Part shown: one piece after another, positions 8,891 to 15,704 of the stretch
How positions within the stretch are numbered: position 1 is the stretch's first letter
Layout: each line of letters begins with the position of its first letter
The notes under the pieces: model-generated
The model's input: the letters and a program-made list of their open reading frames with translations, nothing else
Databases searched by the model: none
What the model was told of the DNA's origin: nothing
Program-made: the position numbers and the translations under genes
Source: Prevotellaceae bacterium
GTDB taxonomy: Bacteria > Bacteroidota > Bacteroidia > Bacteroidales > Bacteroidaceae
DNA length: 27,919 nucleotides
Assembly (NCBI GenBank): GCA_031262265.1
Contig: JAISIB010000015.1
Location: forward strand, 1-27,919
Reading direction: 5' to 3'

Positions 8891-10368
8891 GGAAACCTGG
8901 TATTTATGTTAAGTCGTTTGTGTTTTCGATTTATCAGCATGCACATTCCTACAAATACGAATAGCGCATTTAATATTAATAGCTCATAGCTAAATTGGTA
9001 GCCACCAAACCATGCTTCCGAGTTCTTATCCAGTACGAAGCACAAAGCAGGCGCAAGGACAGCTACCAACGGTACGAAACGATCGCGTATGGGTTTCTTA
9101 ACGAAAATACCGAAAGCAAACATACCCAAGATAGGTCCGTAAGTATAACTAGCCAGTACGTACACAGCGTCAATTACGCTGGTATTGTTTAGCATCTCAA
9201 AGACAAAGATCACAACGCCCATCAAAAATGCCATACCGATGTGTACGCGTTTACGAAGTTTCATGACGTCTTTCTCTGCTTTGTTTTTAATGCCCAAAAC
9301 ATCCACGGTGAACGAAGTCGTCAACGCAGTCAAGGCTGATCCGGCCGCAGAATATGCCGACGAGATTAGGCCTATAATAAATAATACACCGACAAAAGCA
9401 GGCAAGTAACCACCAACGGCAATTGTTGGGAATAGTTCGTCGCTTTTTAACTTAGTGATATCTATTCCTTCACGGGCAGCGAATGTATAAAGTAGCACGC
9501 CAAGCATCAGAAATAGGGCGATTACAAAAAATTGCGAGATTCCGCTGGTAATAATGTTCTTTTGTGAGTCCTTAAAGTTCTTACAACTTAAATTCCGCTG
9601 CATCATATCTTGGTCAAGCCCCGTCATTGCGATCATCGTAAAGATACCAGCGAAGAATTGCTTGAAGAAATATTGCTTTTCGTTAGGGTTATCAAAGTAG
9701 AACATACGCGAAAGCTTGCTGTCTGCAATAGTCGTAACCATACTACCAAATGACAAATTCAAATCGGAAGCAATGTAAACGATACAAAGTACGACAGAGA
9801 CAACCAAACAGAACGTCTTCAACGTATCCGTCCAGATGATAGATTTCACACCGCCTTGGAACGTGTAAAGCCAAACCAACGCGACGGTCAGAATCACGTT
9901 TAATACAAACGGAAGACCAAGCGGATCAAACACGAGCAACTGTAATGTGAGGCAGACAAGGAATAAGCGCACGGCAGCCCCCAACATTTTAGAGATAAAG
10001 AAGAACCATGCGCCTGTTTTATACGACGATGCTCCGAAACGATTCTCCAAATATTCGTAGATCGACACCAAATTCATTTTATAAAACAGCGGTATCAACA
10101 CGAACGCTATTAAAAATTGTCCGGCGACAAAGCCTAATACCATTTGCAAGTATCCAAAACCACTGGCAGCGACCATGCCGGGCACAGAAACGTAAGTGAC
10201 GCCGGAAATACTGGAACCGATCATGGCAAAAGCCACTACATACCAGCGAGATTTACGGTTGCCGACAAAAAAACCTTCGTTGTCGGCTTTGCGGCCGGCA
10301 ATGTAGGACACAAGAAACAGAATAACAAAATATGCTGCAATAGTAATAAGTACGGAAACAGGATTCAT
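8887..10368 (-). CDS. Sodium:solute symporter (SSS family)
   Basis: 493 residues, very hydrophobic with about 13 membrane segments from the first residues (MNPVSVLITIAAYFVILFLV). Family hallmarks are RKADNEGFFVGNRKSRWYVV after helix 1, GSSISGVTYVSVPG in helix 2 and GLISSAYSAAGSALTALTTS in the Na-site helix region. The tail is basic (INRKHKRLNINTRFP). SSS carriers import sugars, sialic acid or amino acids with Na+. Its place directly after namZ and before the amidase suggests uptake of MurNAc, GlcNAc-MurNAc or a freed peptide; a dedicated inner-membrane MurNAc carrier (MurT) is known in the related Tannerella forsythia, but I cannot tell whether this is its orthologue. The gene starts 28 bp after namZ without a clear ribosome binding site. 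Confidence 0.9.
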   Translation of the reverse strand: MNPVSVLITIAAYFVILFLVSYIAGRKADNEGFFVGNRKSRWYVVAFAMIGSSISGVTYVSVPGMVAASGFGYLQMVLGFVAGQFLIAFVLIPLFYKMNLVSIYEYLENRFGASSYKTGAWFFFISKMLGAAVRLFLVCLTLQLLVFDPLGLPFVLNVILTVALVWLYTFQGGVKSIIWTDTLKTFCLVVSVVLCIVYIASDLNLSFGSMVTTIADSKLSRMFYFDNPNEKQYFFKQFFAGIFTMIAMTGLDQDMMQRNLSCKNFKDSQKNIITSGISQFFVIALFLMLGVLLYTFAAREGIDITKLKSDELFPTIAVGGYLPAFVGVLFIIGLISSAYSAAGSALTALTTSFTVDVLGIKNKAEKDVMKLRKRVHIGMAFLMGVVIFVFEMLNNTSVIDAVYVLASYTYGPILGMFAFGIFVKKPIRDRFVPLVAVLAPALCFVLDKNSEAWFGGYQFSYELLILNALFVFVGMCMLINRKHKRLNINTRFP

Positions 10369-10396
10369 AATGTTACATTGTTATTTATTAAGTGGA

Positions 10397-11566
10397 TTAT
10401 TCGGCGTATAGCAAATACGGCTTCCGTTGTTCTTTGAACTTCTTCACGTCGTCCTGCCACATAGCTTTGATCTCATCGGCACTTTTGCCTTCCTTAATCA
10501 TCTTACGTACATAATCGGTGCCAATCAGCAACTCGAAAAACGAACGGAAGAAATGATCGTCCATGTTCAAGTTACGATATGCGTCTATTACGTAAGTCAG
10601 ATCCAAACCTTTCTTCCATATCTCCTCATCACTTAGTCCTGTCAAATCCACACCAAAACACTCTTTATTCAACTGAGGAGGGTTCTTTGCGCCCGAAACG
10701 CTACGCGGTGTGAAGCTAAACTCGTATCCTTTCATATTCGGATGCCCATATACTTGAAAGGGCTTACTCGTTCCGCGACCCAAACTTACCGGCGTAGCCT
10801 CAAAGTAACAAGTGGAAGGATACAAATATATGGACTTCATATTCGGAAGATTGGGAGATGGCGCGATAGGTAACTTGTACATGGTCTGATGCGTGTAGTT
10901 TTTGCACGGAATCACCGTCAGATCGCACACGCGCGAAGCCGTTAGCCACCTTTCTCCGTTGACCATTAGACCCAATTCACCGAGCGTCATACCATGAACG
11001 ACCGGAATAGGCAACCAACCTACGCCCGATTTGTATTTCATATCAAGAATTGGCCCGTCCACATAGTGTCCGTTCGGATTCGGCCGGTCTAAAATCAACA
11101 CTTTGCGGTTATATTCGGCACAAGCGTCCATAAGTCGTACCATAGACGCATAATATGTGTAGAAGCGCAAGCCCACATCTTGAATATCCACTATCAGTAA
11201 ATCAAATTTCCGCATATTGGCGTCGCTGGGGCGACCCGACGTGCCGTCGTAGAGTGAGAGAATCGGCACTCCCGTCTTCTTGTCGATCGAACTGGCTACG
11301 TGCTCGCCGGCATCGGCGTCTCCGCGGAAACCATGTTCGGGTGAGAAAATCGCCACTACGTTGAACTTATTTTCAATTAAAACGTCCAACAGATGTTTAT
11401 CGCCCACCATACCGGTGTGATTGGAGAAGATTGCGATACGTTTATCCTTCAAAATGGGAAAATAGGCGTTTGTTTGTTCATCACCCATAATTACTTCTTG
11501 CGCTTGCAAAGCTGGTGCGCTGTGCAGCAAACACAAACCGATTACTATACCGAAAAGTTTTTTCAT
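10397..11566 (-). CDS. namZ: DUF1343 exo-beta-N-acetylmuramidase NamZ
   Basis: 389 residues. The start at 11566 (MKKLFGIVIGLCLLHSAPAL) gives a signal peptide; the 23-residue upstream extension to 11635 is rejected because it reads through the promoter. Family signatures run in order: IFSNHTGMVG (47-55), IFSPEHGFRGDADAGEHV (73-90, Glu77 a likely catalytic acid), LLIVDIQDVGLRFYTYYASM, LDRPNPNGHYVDGPIL, PIPVVHGMTLGELG, APSPNLPNMKSIYLYP and TPVSLGRGTSKPFQ. NamZ enzymes release MurNAc from the non-reducing end of peptidoglycan fragments; Bacillus subtilis NamZ is the founding member and Tannerella forsythia has homologues. As first gene of the operon it points the whole cluster to murein-sugar recovery. 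Probably periplasmic. Confidence 0.92.
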   Translation of the reverse strand: MKKLFGIVIGLCLLHSAPALQAQEVIMGDEQTNAYFPILKDKRIAIFSNHTGMVGDKHLLDVLIENKFNVVAIFSPEHGFRGDADAGEHVASSIDKKTGVPILSLYDGTSGRPSDANMRKFDLLIVDIQDVGLRFYTYYASMVRLMDACAEYNRKVLILDRPNPNGHYVDGPILDMKYKSGVGWLPIPVVHGMTLGELGLMVNGERWLTASRVCDLTVIPCKNYTHQTMYKLPIAPSPNLPNMKSIYLYPSTCYFEATPVSLGRGTSKPFQVYGHPNMKGYEFSFTPRSVSGAKNPPQLNKECFGVDLTGLSDEEIWKKGLDLTYVIDAYRNLNMDDHFFRSFFELLIGTDYVRKMIKEGKSADEIKAMWQDDVKKFKEQRKPYLLYAE

Positions 11567-11606
11567 ACTTGCGTCGCAGAGAGGGAAATATGCTCGTCCG
11601 CCATGA

Positions 11607-11636
11607 CAAAGGTAGTGCATTTTTCGTATCAACAAC
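11607..11636 (-). promoter_or_regulatory. Bacteroidetes-type promoter of the namZ operon
   Basis: On the minus strand TACCTTTG (11614-11607) is a perfect TAnnTTTG -7 box. TTG at 11635-11633 lies 18 nt upstream in the -33 position. Predicted transcription start is near 11600, giving a leader of about 35 nt before the namZ ATG at 11566. Confidence 0.75.
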
Positions 11637-11669
11637 AGATATTTAAATAATTTTAGAAGCGAGTTTCCG

Positions 11670-11687
11670 TATTAATACTTATTAATA
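11670..11687. promoter_or_regulatory. Paired TATTAATA palindromes, possible operator
   Basis: Two copies of the self-palindrome TATTAATA at 11670-11677 and 11680-11687 are separated by CT, so their centres are 10 bp apart (one helical turn). They lie about 35 bp upstream of the namZ -33 box, in the divergent region shared with the radical SAM gene. AT-rich chance occurrence is quite possible. Confidence 0.3.
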
Positions 11688-11732
11688 ATCCGACAACCCC
11701 TTTACAAAACCTAATATGCGCCGTAGATAGTT

Positions 11733-11795
11733 TTTTTTCGTGGTTAGTTATTTTATTTTCGCGGTTAGATATTTCAATAACTAACGAGGATATTT
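11733..11795. repeat. Three units of the 21-nt repeat family, two inverted and one direct
   Basis: On the minus strand AATAACTAACCACGAAAA (from 11752 down) and AAATATCTAACCGCGAAAAT (11774-11755); on the plus strand AATAACTAACGAGGATATTT (11776-11795). The two inverted units are spaced 22 nt apart. The AATAACnAACcncGA core matches the repeats at 23206-23268. The direct unit ends about 15 bp before the putative -7 box of the radical SAM gene. Confidence 0.6.
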
Positions 11796-11809
11796 TCGGA
11801 AATTATGCG

Positions 11810-11817
11810 TTCCTTTG
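11810..11817 (+). promoter_or_regulatory. Possible -7 box for the radical SAM gene
   Basis: TTCCTTTG has one mismatch to TAnnTTTG and lies 28 bp before the ATG at 11846. No convincing -33 TTTG is seen; only a T-rich stretch at 11791-11797 occupies that position. Confidence 0.35.
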
Positions 11818-11845
11818 TATATCGAAAGTAAGTTTTCAAAGACAC

Positions 11846-13114
11846 ATGCAAGAAGCTACGTTAGAGAAGTTGAAAGTGTTGGCCGAATCGGCGAAATACG
11901 ACGTTTCATGCTCATCCAGCGGCACGGTCAGGCGCAATACGGAAGGAACGCTTGGCAATACGGTCGGTGGATTGGGCATTTGTCACAGTTTTGCCGATGA
12001 TGGACGCTGTATCTCGTTGCTGAAAATCATGCTGACCAACGTTTGTATGTACGACTGTGCTTATTGCATCAACCGCCGTAGCAACGACATCCGCCGAGCG
12101 ACTTTCTCCGTGACAGAAGTAGTGGAGCTGACGATGGAATTTTACCGACGTAATTACATAGAAGGCTTATTTCTGAGTTCCGGCGTCGTACGTAATCCCG
12201 ATTACACTATGGAACGTATGGTGCGCATCGCCAAAGATTTGCGTACCATACACCGATTCAACGGTTACATACATCTGAAAAGCATTCCCGGAGCCGGACA
12301 GGAATTGGTCAACGAAGCCGGGCGTTACGCCGACCGTCTTAGTGTCAATATCGAAATACCTACGGAAGCTAACTTAAAGTTGCTGGCACCGGAAAAAGAT
12401 TACCGCTCGGTCTATCAACCGATGAAATTCATCGGACAAGGATTGTTGGAAAACAAAGAAGACCGCCGGCACTACCGCCATGCGCCGCGCTTCGTGCCGG
12501 CCGGCCAGAGTACGCAAATGATCGTGGGCGCGACACCGGAAAACGACCGCGATATTCTTCGTCTCTCGTCGGCTCTCTACACACAACCCGGCATGCGGCG
12601 CGTATATTACTCGGGATTCGTACCCGTCAACAGTTATGACTCGCGTTTGCCGGCACTTAAACAACCACCACTCGTGCGCGAGAACCGTCTCTATCAGGCT
12701 GACTGGCTATTGCGCTTCTATCAGTTTCGCGTAGACGAGATTGTGGACGACACATTCCCGCAACTTGATCTCGACATAGACCCTAAATTGGCGTGGGCAC
12801 TGCGTCATCCCGAGAAGTTCCCCGTAGATGTCAATACGGCTGCCTACGAATTACTGCTACGCGTACCCGGCATCGGCGTGCGCTCAGCACAGCAAATCGT
12901 GGCGGCTCGCCGTTTCGGCAAACTGGGTTTTTATCAACTGAAAAAGATAGGTATTGTCATGAAGAAAGCGCAATATTTCATCACGTGCCGCGAACTTCCC
13001 GTACAAACGGTCAACGAACTGTCTCCCACCCACGTTCGCCAACTTCTCACACCGCAATCTCGCAAGAAAACCGTAGACGAACGACAACTGAGTCTCGTGT
13101 TTGAAGAAGAGTGA
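11846..13114 (+). CDS. Radical SAM protein of the putative DNA modification/repair family (rSAM_link_UDG, TIGR03916 type)
   Basis: 422 residues. The radical SAM cluster motif CxxxCxxC is in LTNVCMYDCAYC (Cys67, Cys71, Cys74). It is preceded by KYDVSCSSSGTVRRN and GGLGICHSFADDGRCISLLK, and followed by YIEGLFLSSGVVRNPDYTME and the barrel strands IHLKSIPG and RLSVNIEIPTEANL. The C terminus (about 330-385) carries a helix-hairpin-helix, AYELLLRVPGIGVRSAQQIV, then a second half LGFYQLKKIGIVMKKAQYF, suggesting nucleic-acid binding. The family is about 400 residues, normally paired with the protein encoded next door, and thought to act on DNA or RNA; no reaction is assigned. Translation ends 27 bp before the partner gene. 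Confidence 0.88.
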   Translation: MQEATLEKLKVLAESAKYDVSCSSSGTVRRNTEGTLGNTVGGLGICHSFADDGRCISLLKIMLTNVCMYDCAYCINRRSNDIRRATFSVTEVVELTMEFYRRNYIEGLFLSSGVVRNPDYTMERMVRIAKDLRTIHRFNGYIHLKSIPGAGQELVNEAGRYADRLSVNIEIPTEANLKLLAPEKDYRSVYQPMKFIGQGLLENKEDRRHYRHAPRFVPAGQSTQMIVGATPENDRDILRLSSALYTQPGMRRVYYSGFVPVNSYDSRLPALKQPPLVRENRLYQADWLLRFYQFRVDEIVDDTFPQLDLDIDPKLAWALRHPEKFPVDVNTAAYELLLRVPGIGVRSAQQIVAARRFGKLGFYQLKKIGIVMKKAQYFITCRELPVQTVNELSPTHVRQLLTPQSRKKTVDERQLSLVFEEE

Positions 13115-13132
13115 GGCAAATCACTACCTTAG
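13100..13132 (+). promoter_or_regulatory. Weak internal promoter candidate before the DUF4130 gene
   Basis: TTTG at 13100-13103 and TACCTTAG at 13125-13132 (one mismatch to TAnnTTTG) are 21 nt apart. The -7 box ends 9 bp before the ATG at 13142, so a transcript from it would have almost no leader. The gene may simply be cotranscribed with the radical SAM gene. Confidence 0.3.
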
Positions 13133-13141
13133 CAGCCTATT

Positions 13142-13903
13142 ATGATCATTTTCCGATACGACAAAACATTTGAGGGCTTACTTACGGCCGTTTTCGAGGC
13201 GTATCAGCGCAAGATATTCCCCGACCAATTGTTGGCCGACGGCGAATCTGCGCCGTTGTTCGTAGGAACCGACGTGCACATAGATACCAACGAAGAATAT
13301 GCTGCCCGCGTCTGGCGAGGAGCAGAGCGGCGATTGTCCGGCACGGCTCGGGCAATGGTCATTTGTTGCTGGCTATCCGAATTGCCTGAGGCAGATATAT
13401 TGTTGTTTCGCTTTTTCCGCAAAACATTTGATACACCTTACATGGAAATCAACTTCGGTGATCCGGATATCCTCGAACTTTCTAAAATCGGCAAACGCGT
13501 AAATGGAGAGAAGCACCGTATGTTGCAATTCTTACGTTTTCAGAAAACCGAAGACGGGACGTTCTTCGCTCCCGTTGAACCTTTATACAACGTCTTACCG
13601 TTGGCGGTTTCGCATTTTCGCGACCGCTTTGCCGATCAACCTTGGTTGATTTACGACATTCGGAGGCACTACGGTTATTATTACGACTTGAATGTCGTCT
13701 CGGAAATAAGTTTTACCGACGCAGAAAACCATCTTATCACCGGATTATTAGACGATCGGTTAATGGACAAGGACGAACGTTTGTTTCAGAAACTCTGGAA
13801 AACCTATTTCCGAGCTACCGCTATTGCCGAACGAACCAATCCACGCAAGCAGCGCGGAGATATGCCTGTCCGCTATTGGAAGTATTTGACCGAGAAACAA
13901 TAG
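13142..13903 (+). CDS. DUF4130 / TIGR03915 DNA-metabolism protein, partner of the radical SAM gene
   Basis: 253 residues, no signal peptide or membrane segment. It opens MIIFRYDKTFEGLLTAVFEA and contains FDTPYMEINFGDPDILELSK, MLQFLRFQKTEDGTFFAPVE, WLIYDIRRHYGYYYDLN and the closing NPRKQRGDMPVRYWKYL. These are typical of the TIGR03915/DUF4130 family found next to the radical SAM protein above. In some bacteria this domain is fused to a uracil-DNA-glycosylase-like domain (TIGR03914). Here the protein ends after the DUF4130 part, so the glycosylase-like domain is absent or encoded elsewhere. A nucleic-acid repair or modification role is inferred from the family. Confidence 0.85.
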   Translation: MIIFRYDKTFEGLLTAVFEAYQRKIFPDQLLADGESAPLFVGTDVHIDTNEEYAARVWRGAERRLSGTARAMVICCWLSELPEADILLFRFFRKTFDTPYMEINFGDPDILELSKIGKRVNGEKHRMLQFLRFQKTEDGTFFAPVEPLYNVLPLAVSHFRDRFADQPWLIYDIRRHYGYYYDLNVVSEISFTDAENHLITGLLDDRLMDKDERLFQKLWKTYFRATAIAERTNPRKQRGDMPVRYWKYLTEKQ

Positions 13904-13921
13904 AATTTTACTAAAAACCTT

Positions 13922-13929
13922 TACCTTTG
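13922..13929 (+). promoter_or_regulatory. -7 box close to the start of the small membrane protein gene
   Basis: TACCTTTG is a perfect TAnnTTTG. It ends only 5 bp before the ATG at 13935, so transcription would begin at or next to the start codon (leaderless or nearly so). No -33 TTTG is seen at the right distance. Confidence 0.4.
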
Positions 13930-13934
13930 GCCGC

Positions 13935-14117
13935 ATGAAACGTCCTTTATCCCGCACACAGAGTATTTTTATCTCATTGCTTTGGCTGGCACTCGTATAT
14001 GTGATGCTGGTGACTGCCGCCCGCATTGACGGGCCTGTAATACTTACGATTCTGATGTCAGCCGCGTTCGTATTCATTCCGGTTTACCGTTCGTGGAAAC
14101 AAAGAAAAGGAAGATAG
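13935..14117 (+). CDS. Small two-helix membrane protein, function unknown
   Basis: 60 residues, MKRPLSRTQSIFISLLWLAL then VYVMLVTAARIDGPVILTIL and MSAAFVFIPVYRSWKQRKGR. Two hydrophobic helices (about 10-28 and 33-51) flank a short RIDGP turn, with basic residues at both ends, placing both termini in the cytoplasm by the positive-inside rule. The charge pattern and nearby -7 box support a real gene, and it starts 31 bp after the DUF4130 stop. I recognise no family. It could be a chance ORF, but the organised topology argues against that. Confidence 0.6.
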   Translation: MKRPLSRTQSIFISLLWLALVYVMLVTAARIDGPVILTILMSAAFVFIPVYRSWKQRKGR

Positions 14118-14255
14118 AAGATAACTCTCCGAACACCACCGACCAAACTCCCGCATAAACACCGCGTGGGGTAGCCAACTACAATTTTGACGTAGCTTCT
14201 CCACATTTCAAGGCAACTTATTCCAATATCAGAGTAACTTATCAAGAAATCTTCG

Positions 14256-14263
14256 TACTTTTG
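14256..14263 (+). promoter_or_regulatory. -7 box of a leader or small RNA upstream of the Crp-like gene
   Basis: TACTTTTG fits TAnnTTTG, and GTACTTTTGACGCA (14255-14268) is identical to the promoter segment before the tricorn-like gene (15665-15678). A transcript from here would run about 250 nt to the T-run at 14514-14520. A -33 box is not obvious. Confidence 0.45.
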
Positions 14264-14437
14264 ACGCAATTCTTACGACGATAGTGTTCGAACTAAGAAG
14301 GATTTACCGATAAAATGAGTGTTTAAATATTATCCTCGATATGAAATCTCGACAGTTTTATTCCCAAGGGTAATAGACAAGAACGCTCACGTCCGATGTT
14401 ATGTGCTTATTTCAGCATTGAAGTGTATATAACAAAG

Positions 14438-14520
14438 GCGTGGGCTATTGTTTACTATTTGGGAATGGCAGTCGAGAGCCGCATATCGAGTAGTAAACAA
14501 TATACGCCCACGCTTTTTTT
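14438..14520 (+). terminator. Strong intrinsic terminator or attenuator hairpin before the Crp-like gene
   Basis: GCGTGGGC + TATTGTTTACTA (14438-14457) pairs with TAGTAAACAATA (14491-14502) and GCCCACGC (14506-14513), with a 3-nt bulge (TAC) on the 3' side: 20 paired positions. The 33-nt loop contains a small GGC/GCC hairpin. Seven T residues follow (14514-14520). It sits 24 nt before the Crp-like ATG, so it could end a small RNA or act as a conditional attenuator of that gene. Confidence 0.75.
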
Positions 14521-14543
14521 GTGGGGGAAATAATTTGGCGATT

Positions 14544-15134
14544 ATGAACCGTAAAGCGAGTACACTGATTGAGCACAGCCTTCATTCCATGGAGGTATTG
14601 CCTCGTAGCGTGCACTTGCCGGACAAAGAGAAAGGGATTATAGACAATCTATACGTGCGTCGTTCCCTTTTGAAGAACGAAGTTATTCGGACGAACACCG
14701 CCGATGAATACGTGTACTTCATTGAAGAAGGGGCATTGGGTTCTTTCGTTAGCGTCAACGATAAAAAGAAAATGCATCGTATTCTCCTTGAAGGAAGTTT
14801 TACGGGACTCACACTATGGACAAACGATATGCCCACACCATCCTTTCAAGCACTATCGAACAGCATTGTTTGGAGAGCCAATCTCAGGCAATTTATTGAT
14901 TTCTGCCTACAATCTCCTCTTATGAACAGCGTATATCTGAAACTGATAGAGCATGAGATCTCCGAGCGCAGTTATCTATGGTTGTTGCAAGTAACTTGTT
15001 CGCCTATCGAACGCTACTTAAAGTTGTTGAAGTCTCATCGTAAATTGTTTCAGGCCGTTCCGCTAAAATATTTAGCTTCTTATATCAACGTCACCCCGCA
15101 ATCGTTGAGCCGCCTACGCAGGCGAATCAAGTAA
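14544..15134 (+). CDS. Crp/Fnr-family transcriptional regulator
   Basis: 196 residues from ATG 14544. A frame extension to 14448 is rejected because it begins inside the terminator hairpin. An N-terminal cyclic-nucleotide-binding-like beta-barrel (about 20-115: GIIDNLYVRRSLLKNEVIRT, EYVYFIEEGALGSFV, FTGLTLW) is followed by a long dimer helix and a short winged-helix unit whose recognition part is YLASYINVTPQSLSRLRRRI at the C terminus. No Cys cluster for an Fe-S centre is present, and the cAMP-binding Arg/Ser signature is not evident, so the ligand is unknown. Many Bacteroidetes carry such divergent regulators. It is preceded by a hairpin that may control its own expression. Confidence 0.85.
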   Translation: MNRKASTLIEHSLHSMEVLPRSVHLPDKEKGIIDNLYVRRSLLKNEVIRTNTADEYVYFIEEGALGSFVSVNDKKKMHRILLEGSFTGLTLWTNDMPTPSFQALSNSIVWRANLRQFIDFCLQSPLMNSVYLKLIEHEISERSYLWLLQVTCSPIERYLKLLKSHRKLFQAVPLKYLASYINVTPQSLSRLRRRIK

Positions 15135-15169
15135 AGACGTGCAAAACAGACAATCCATGCGCTAAAAAA

Positions 15170-15183
15170 TTACCTTCGGGTAA
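15170..15183 (+). terminator. Short UUCG-loop hairpin after the Crp-like gene
   Basis: TTACC-TTCG-GGTAA is a 5-bp stem closed by the very stable C(UUCG)G tetraloop, 35 bp after the stop and followed by CTTATTTTC. The T-run is weak, so this is a modest terminator candidate. Confidence 0.45.
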
Positions 15184-15590
15184 CTTATTTTCAAAAATAG
15201 CATACTTCGAGCAACAGCCCTTTCCTATTCTTCATTACTTTGTTGACCAATCACTAAAAACGTATAGCTTATCAATCCGGTGAAGCATGAGGATGTTATA
15301 TGACATCCGATTATAGCACAGACATACGACTATATAGTCATACCTCAAAGAGAACGGGAATAAGCATTCGATTAACCGACAGTAATACTTATGATCATCA
15401 CAATAGCAAAAGTTTCAAGTTTTTCGAGATAGTATTAATGCCGTATATGCGGAGTTTATAAAAGAATCGTGAACCTGCGATTGACCTAATACCTTGGAAC
15501 GCGATTCTTCCCGTACTTTTTCCTCAACCACACACGGTGCATTATCCCCATAAGCATTCTTGTCCGACAAATATCAAGGTTTGTCGTCGA

Positions 15591-15651
15591 ATTTTCGCGC
15601 TTTGATAATAAATTTTCCGACGGAGATATTTTATTATCAAAGCGCGAAAAT
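15591..15651. repeat. 22-bp perfect inverted repeat upstream of the tricorn-like gene
   Basis: Arms at 15591-15612 and 15630-15651 are exact reverse complements around a 17-nt loop. Each contains the 14-mer CAAAGCGCGAAAAT (or its complement), shared with 18922-18984 and 25683-25696. The right arm ends 14 bp before the -7 box, overlapping the expected -33 zone, so it may affect transcription of the protease gene. Confidence 0.8.
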
Positions 15652-15665
15652 CTGAAAATAGTTTG

Positions 15666-15673
15666 TACTTTTG
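15666..15673 (+). promoter_or_regulatory. -7 box of the tricorn-like protease gene
   Basis: TACTTTTG fits TAnnTTTG, 31 bp before the ATG at 15705. The -33 zone falls in the right arm of the palindrome and lacks a clear TTTG. Confidence 0.6.
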
Positions 15674-15704
15674 ACGCATGATTCACTAAATTCTTCAAAA
15701 CCCT

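Larger units (their letters stand above)
14118..14543. other. Intergenic region before the Crp-like gene
   Basis: No protein gene is supported in this 426-bp stretch. It holds a -7 box at 14256-14263, a TATCCTCGATATGAAA segment at 14331-14346 resembling the tandem unit at 25620-25661, and the large hairpin with T-run at 14438-14520. The 14264-14437 part has only tiny reading frames. No tRNA-like fold was seen. Confidence 0.6.
15135..15704. other. Intergenic region between the Crp-like and tricorn-like genes
   Basis: 570 bp without a supported gene. It holds a TTCG-loop hairpin after the Crp-like stop (15170-15183), short hairpins GGATGT/ACATCC (15291-15308) and GACTATATAGTC (15328-15339), the long palindrome at 15591-15651 and the promoter at 15666-15673. 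A 70-residue minus-strand frame across 15486-15698 is not credible. Nothing recognisable is seen in 15340-15560. Confidence 0.6.

Noticed and set aside
11567..11635. 23-residue N-terminal extension of NamZ
   Set aside because: It reads through a perfect -7 box (11607-11614); the signal peptide begins at 11566.
14448..14543. N-terminal extension of the Crp-like regulator
   Set aside because: It begins inside the terminator hairpin and adds residues unlike the family.
15591..15651. Invertible promoter of the Bacteroides phase-variation type
   Set aside because: The arms enclose only 17 nt, too short for an invertible promoter, and no recombinase gene is in the window.
15486..15698. 70-residue minus-strand frame
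   Set aside because: It spans the palindrome and the protease promoter and has no recognisable protein features.
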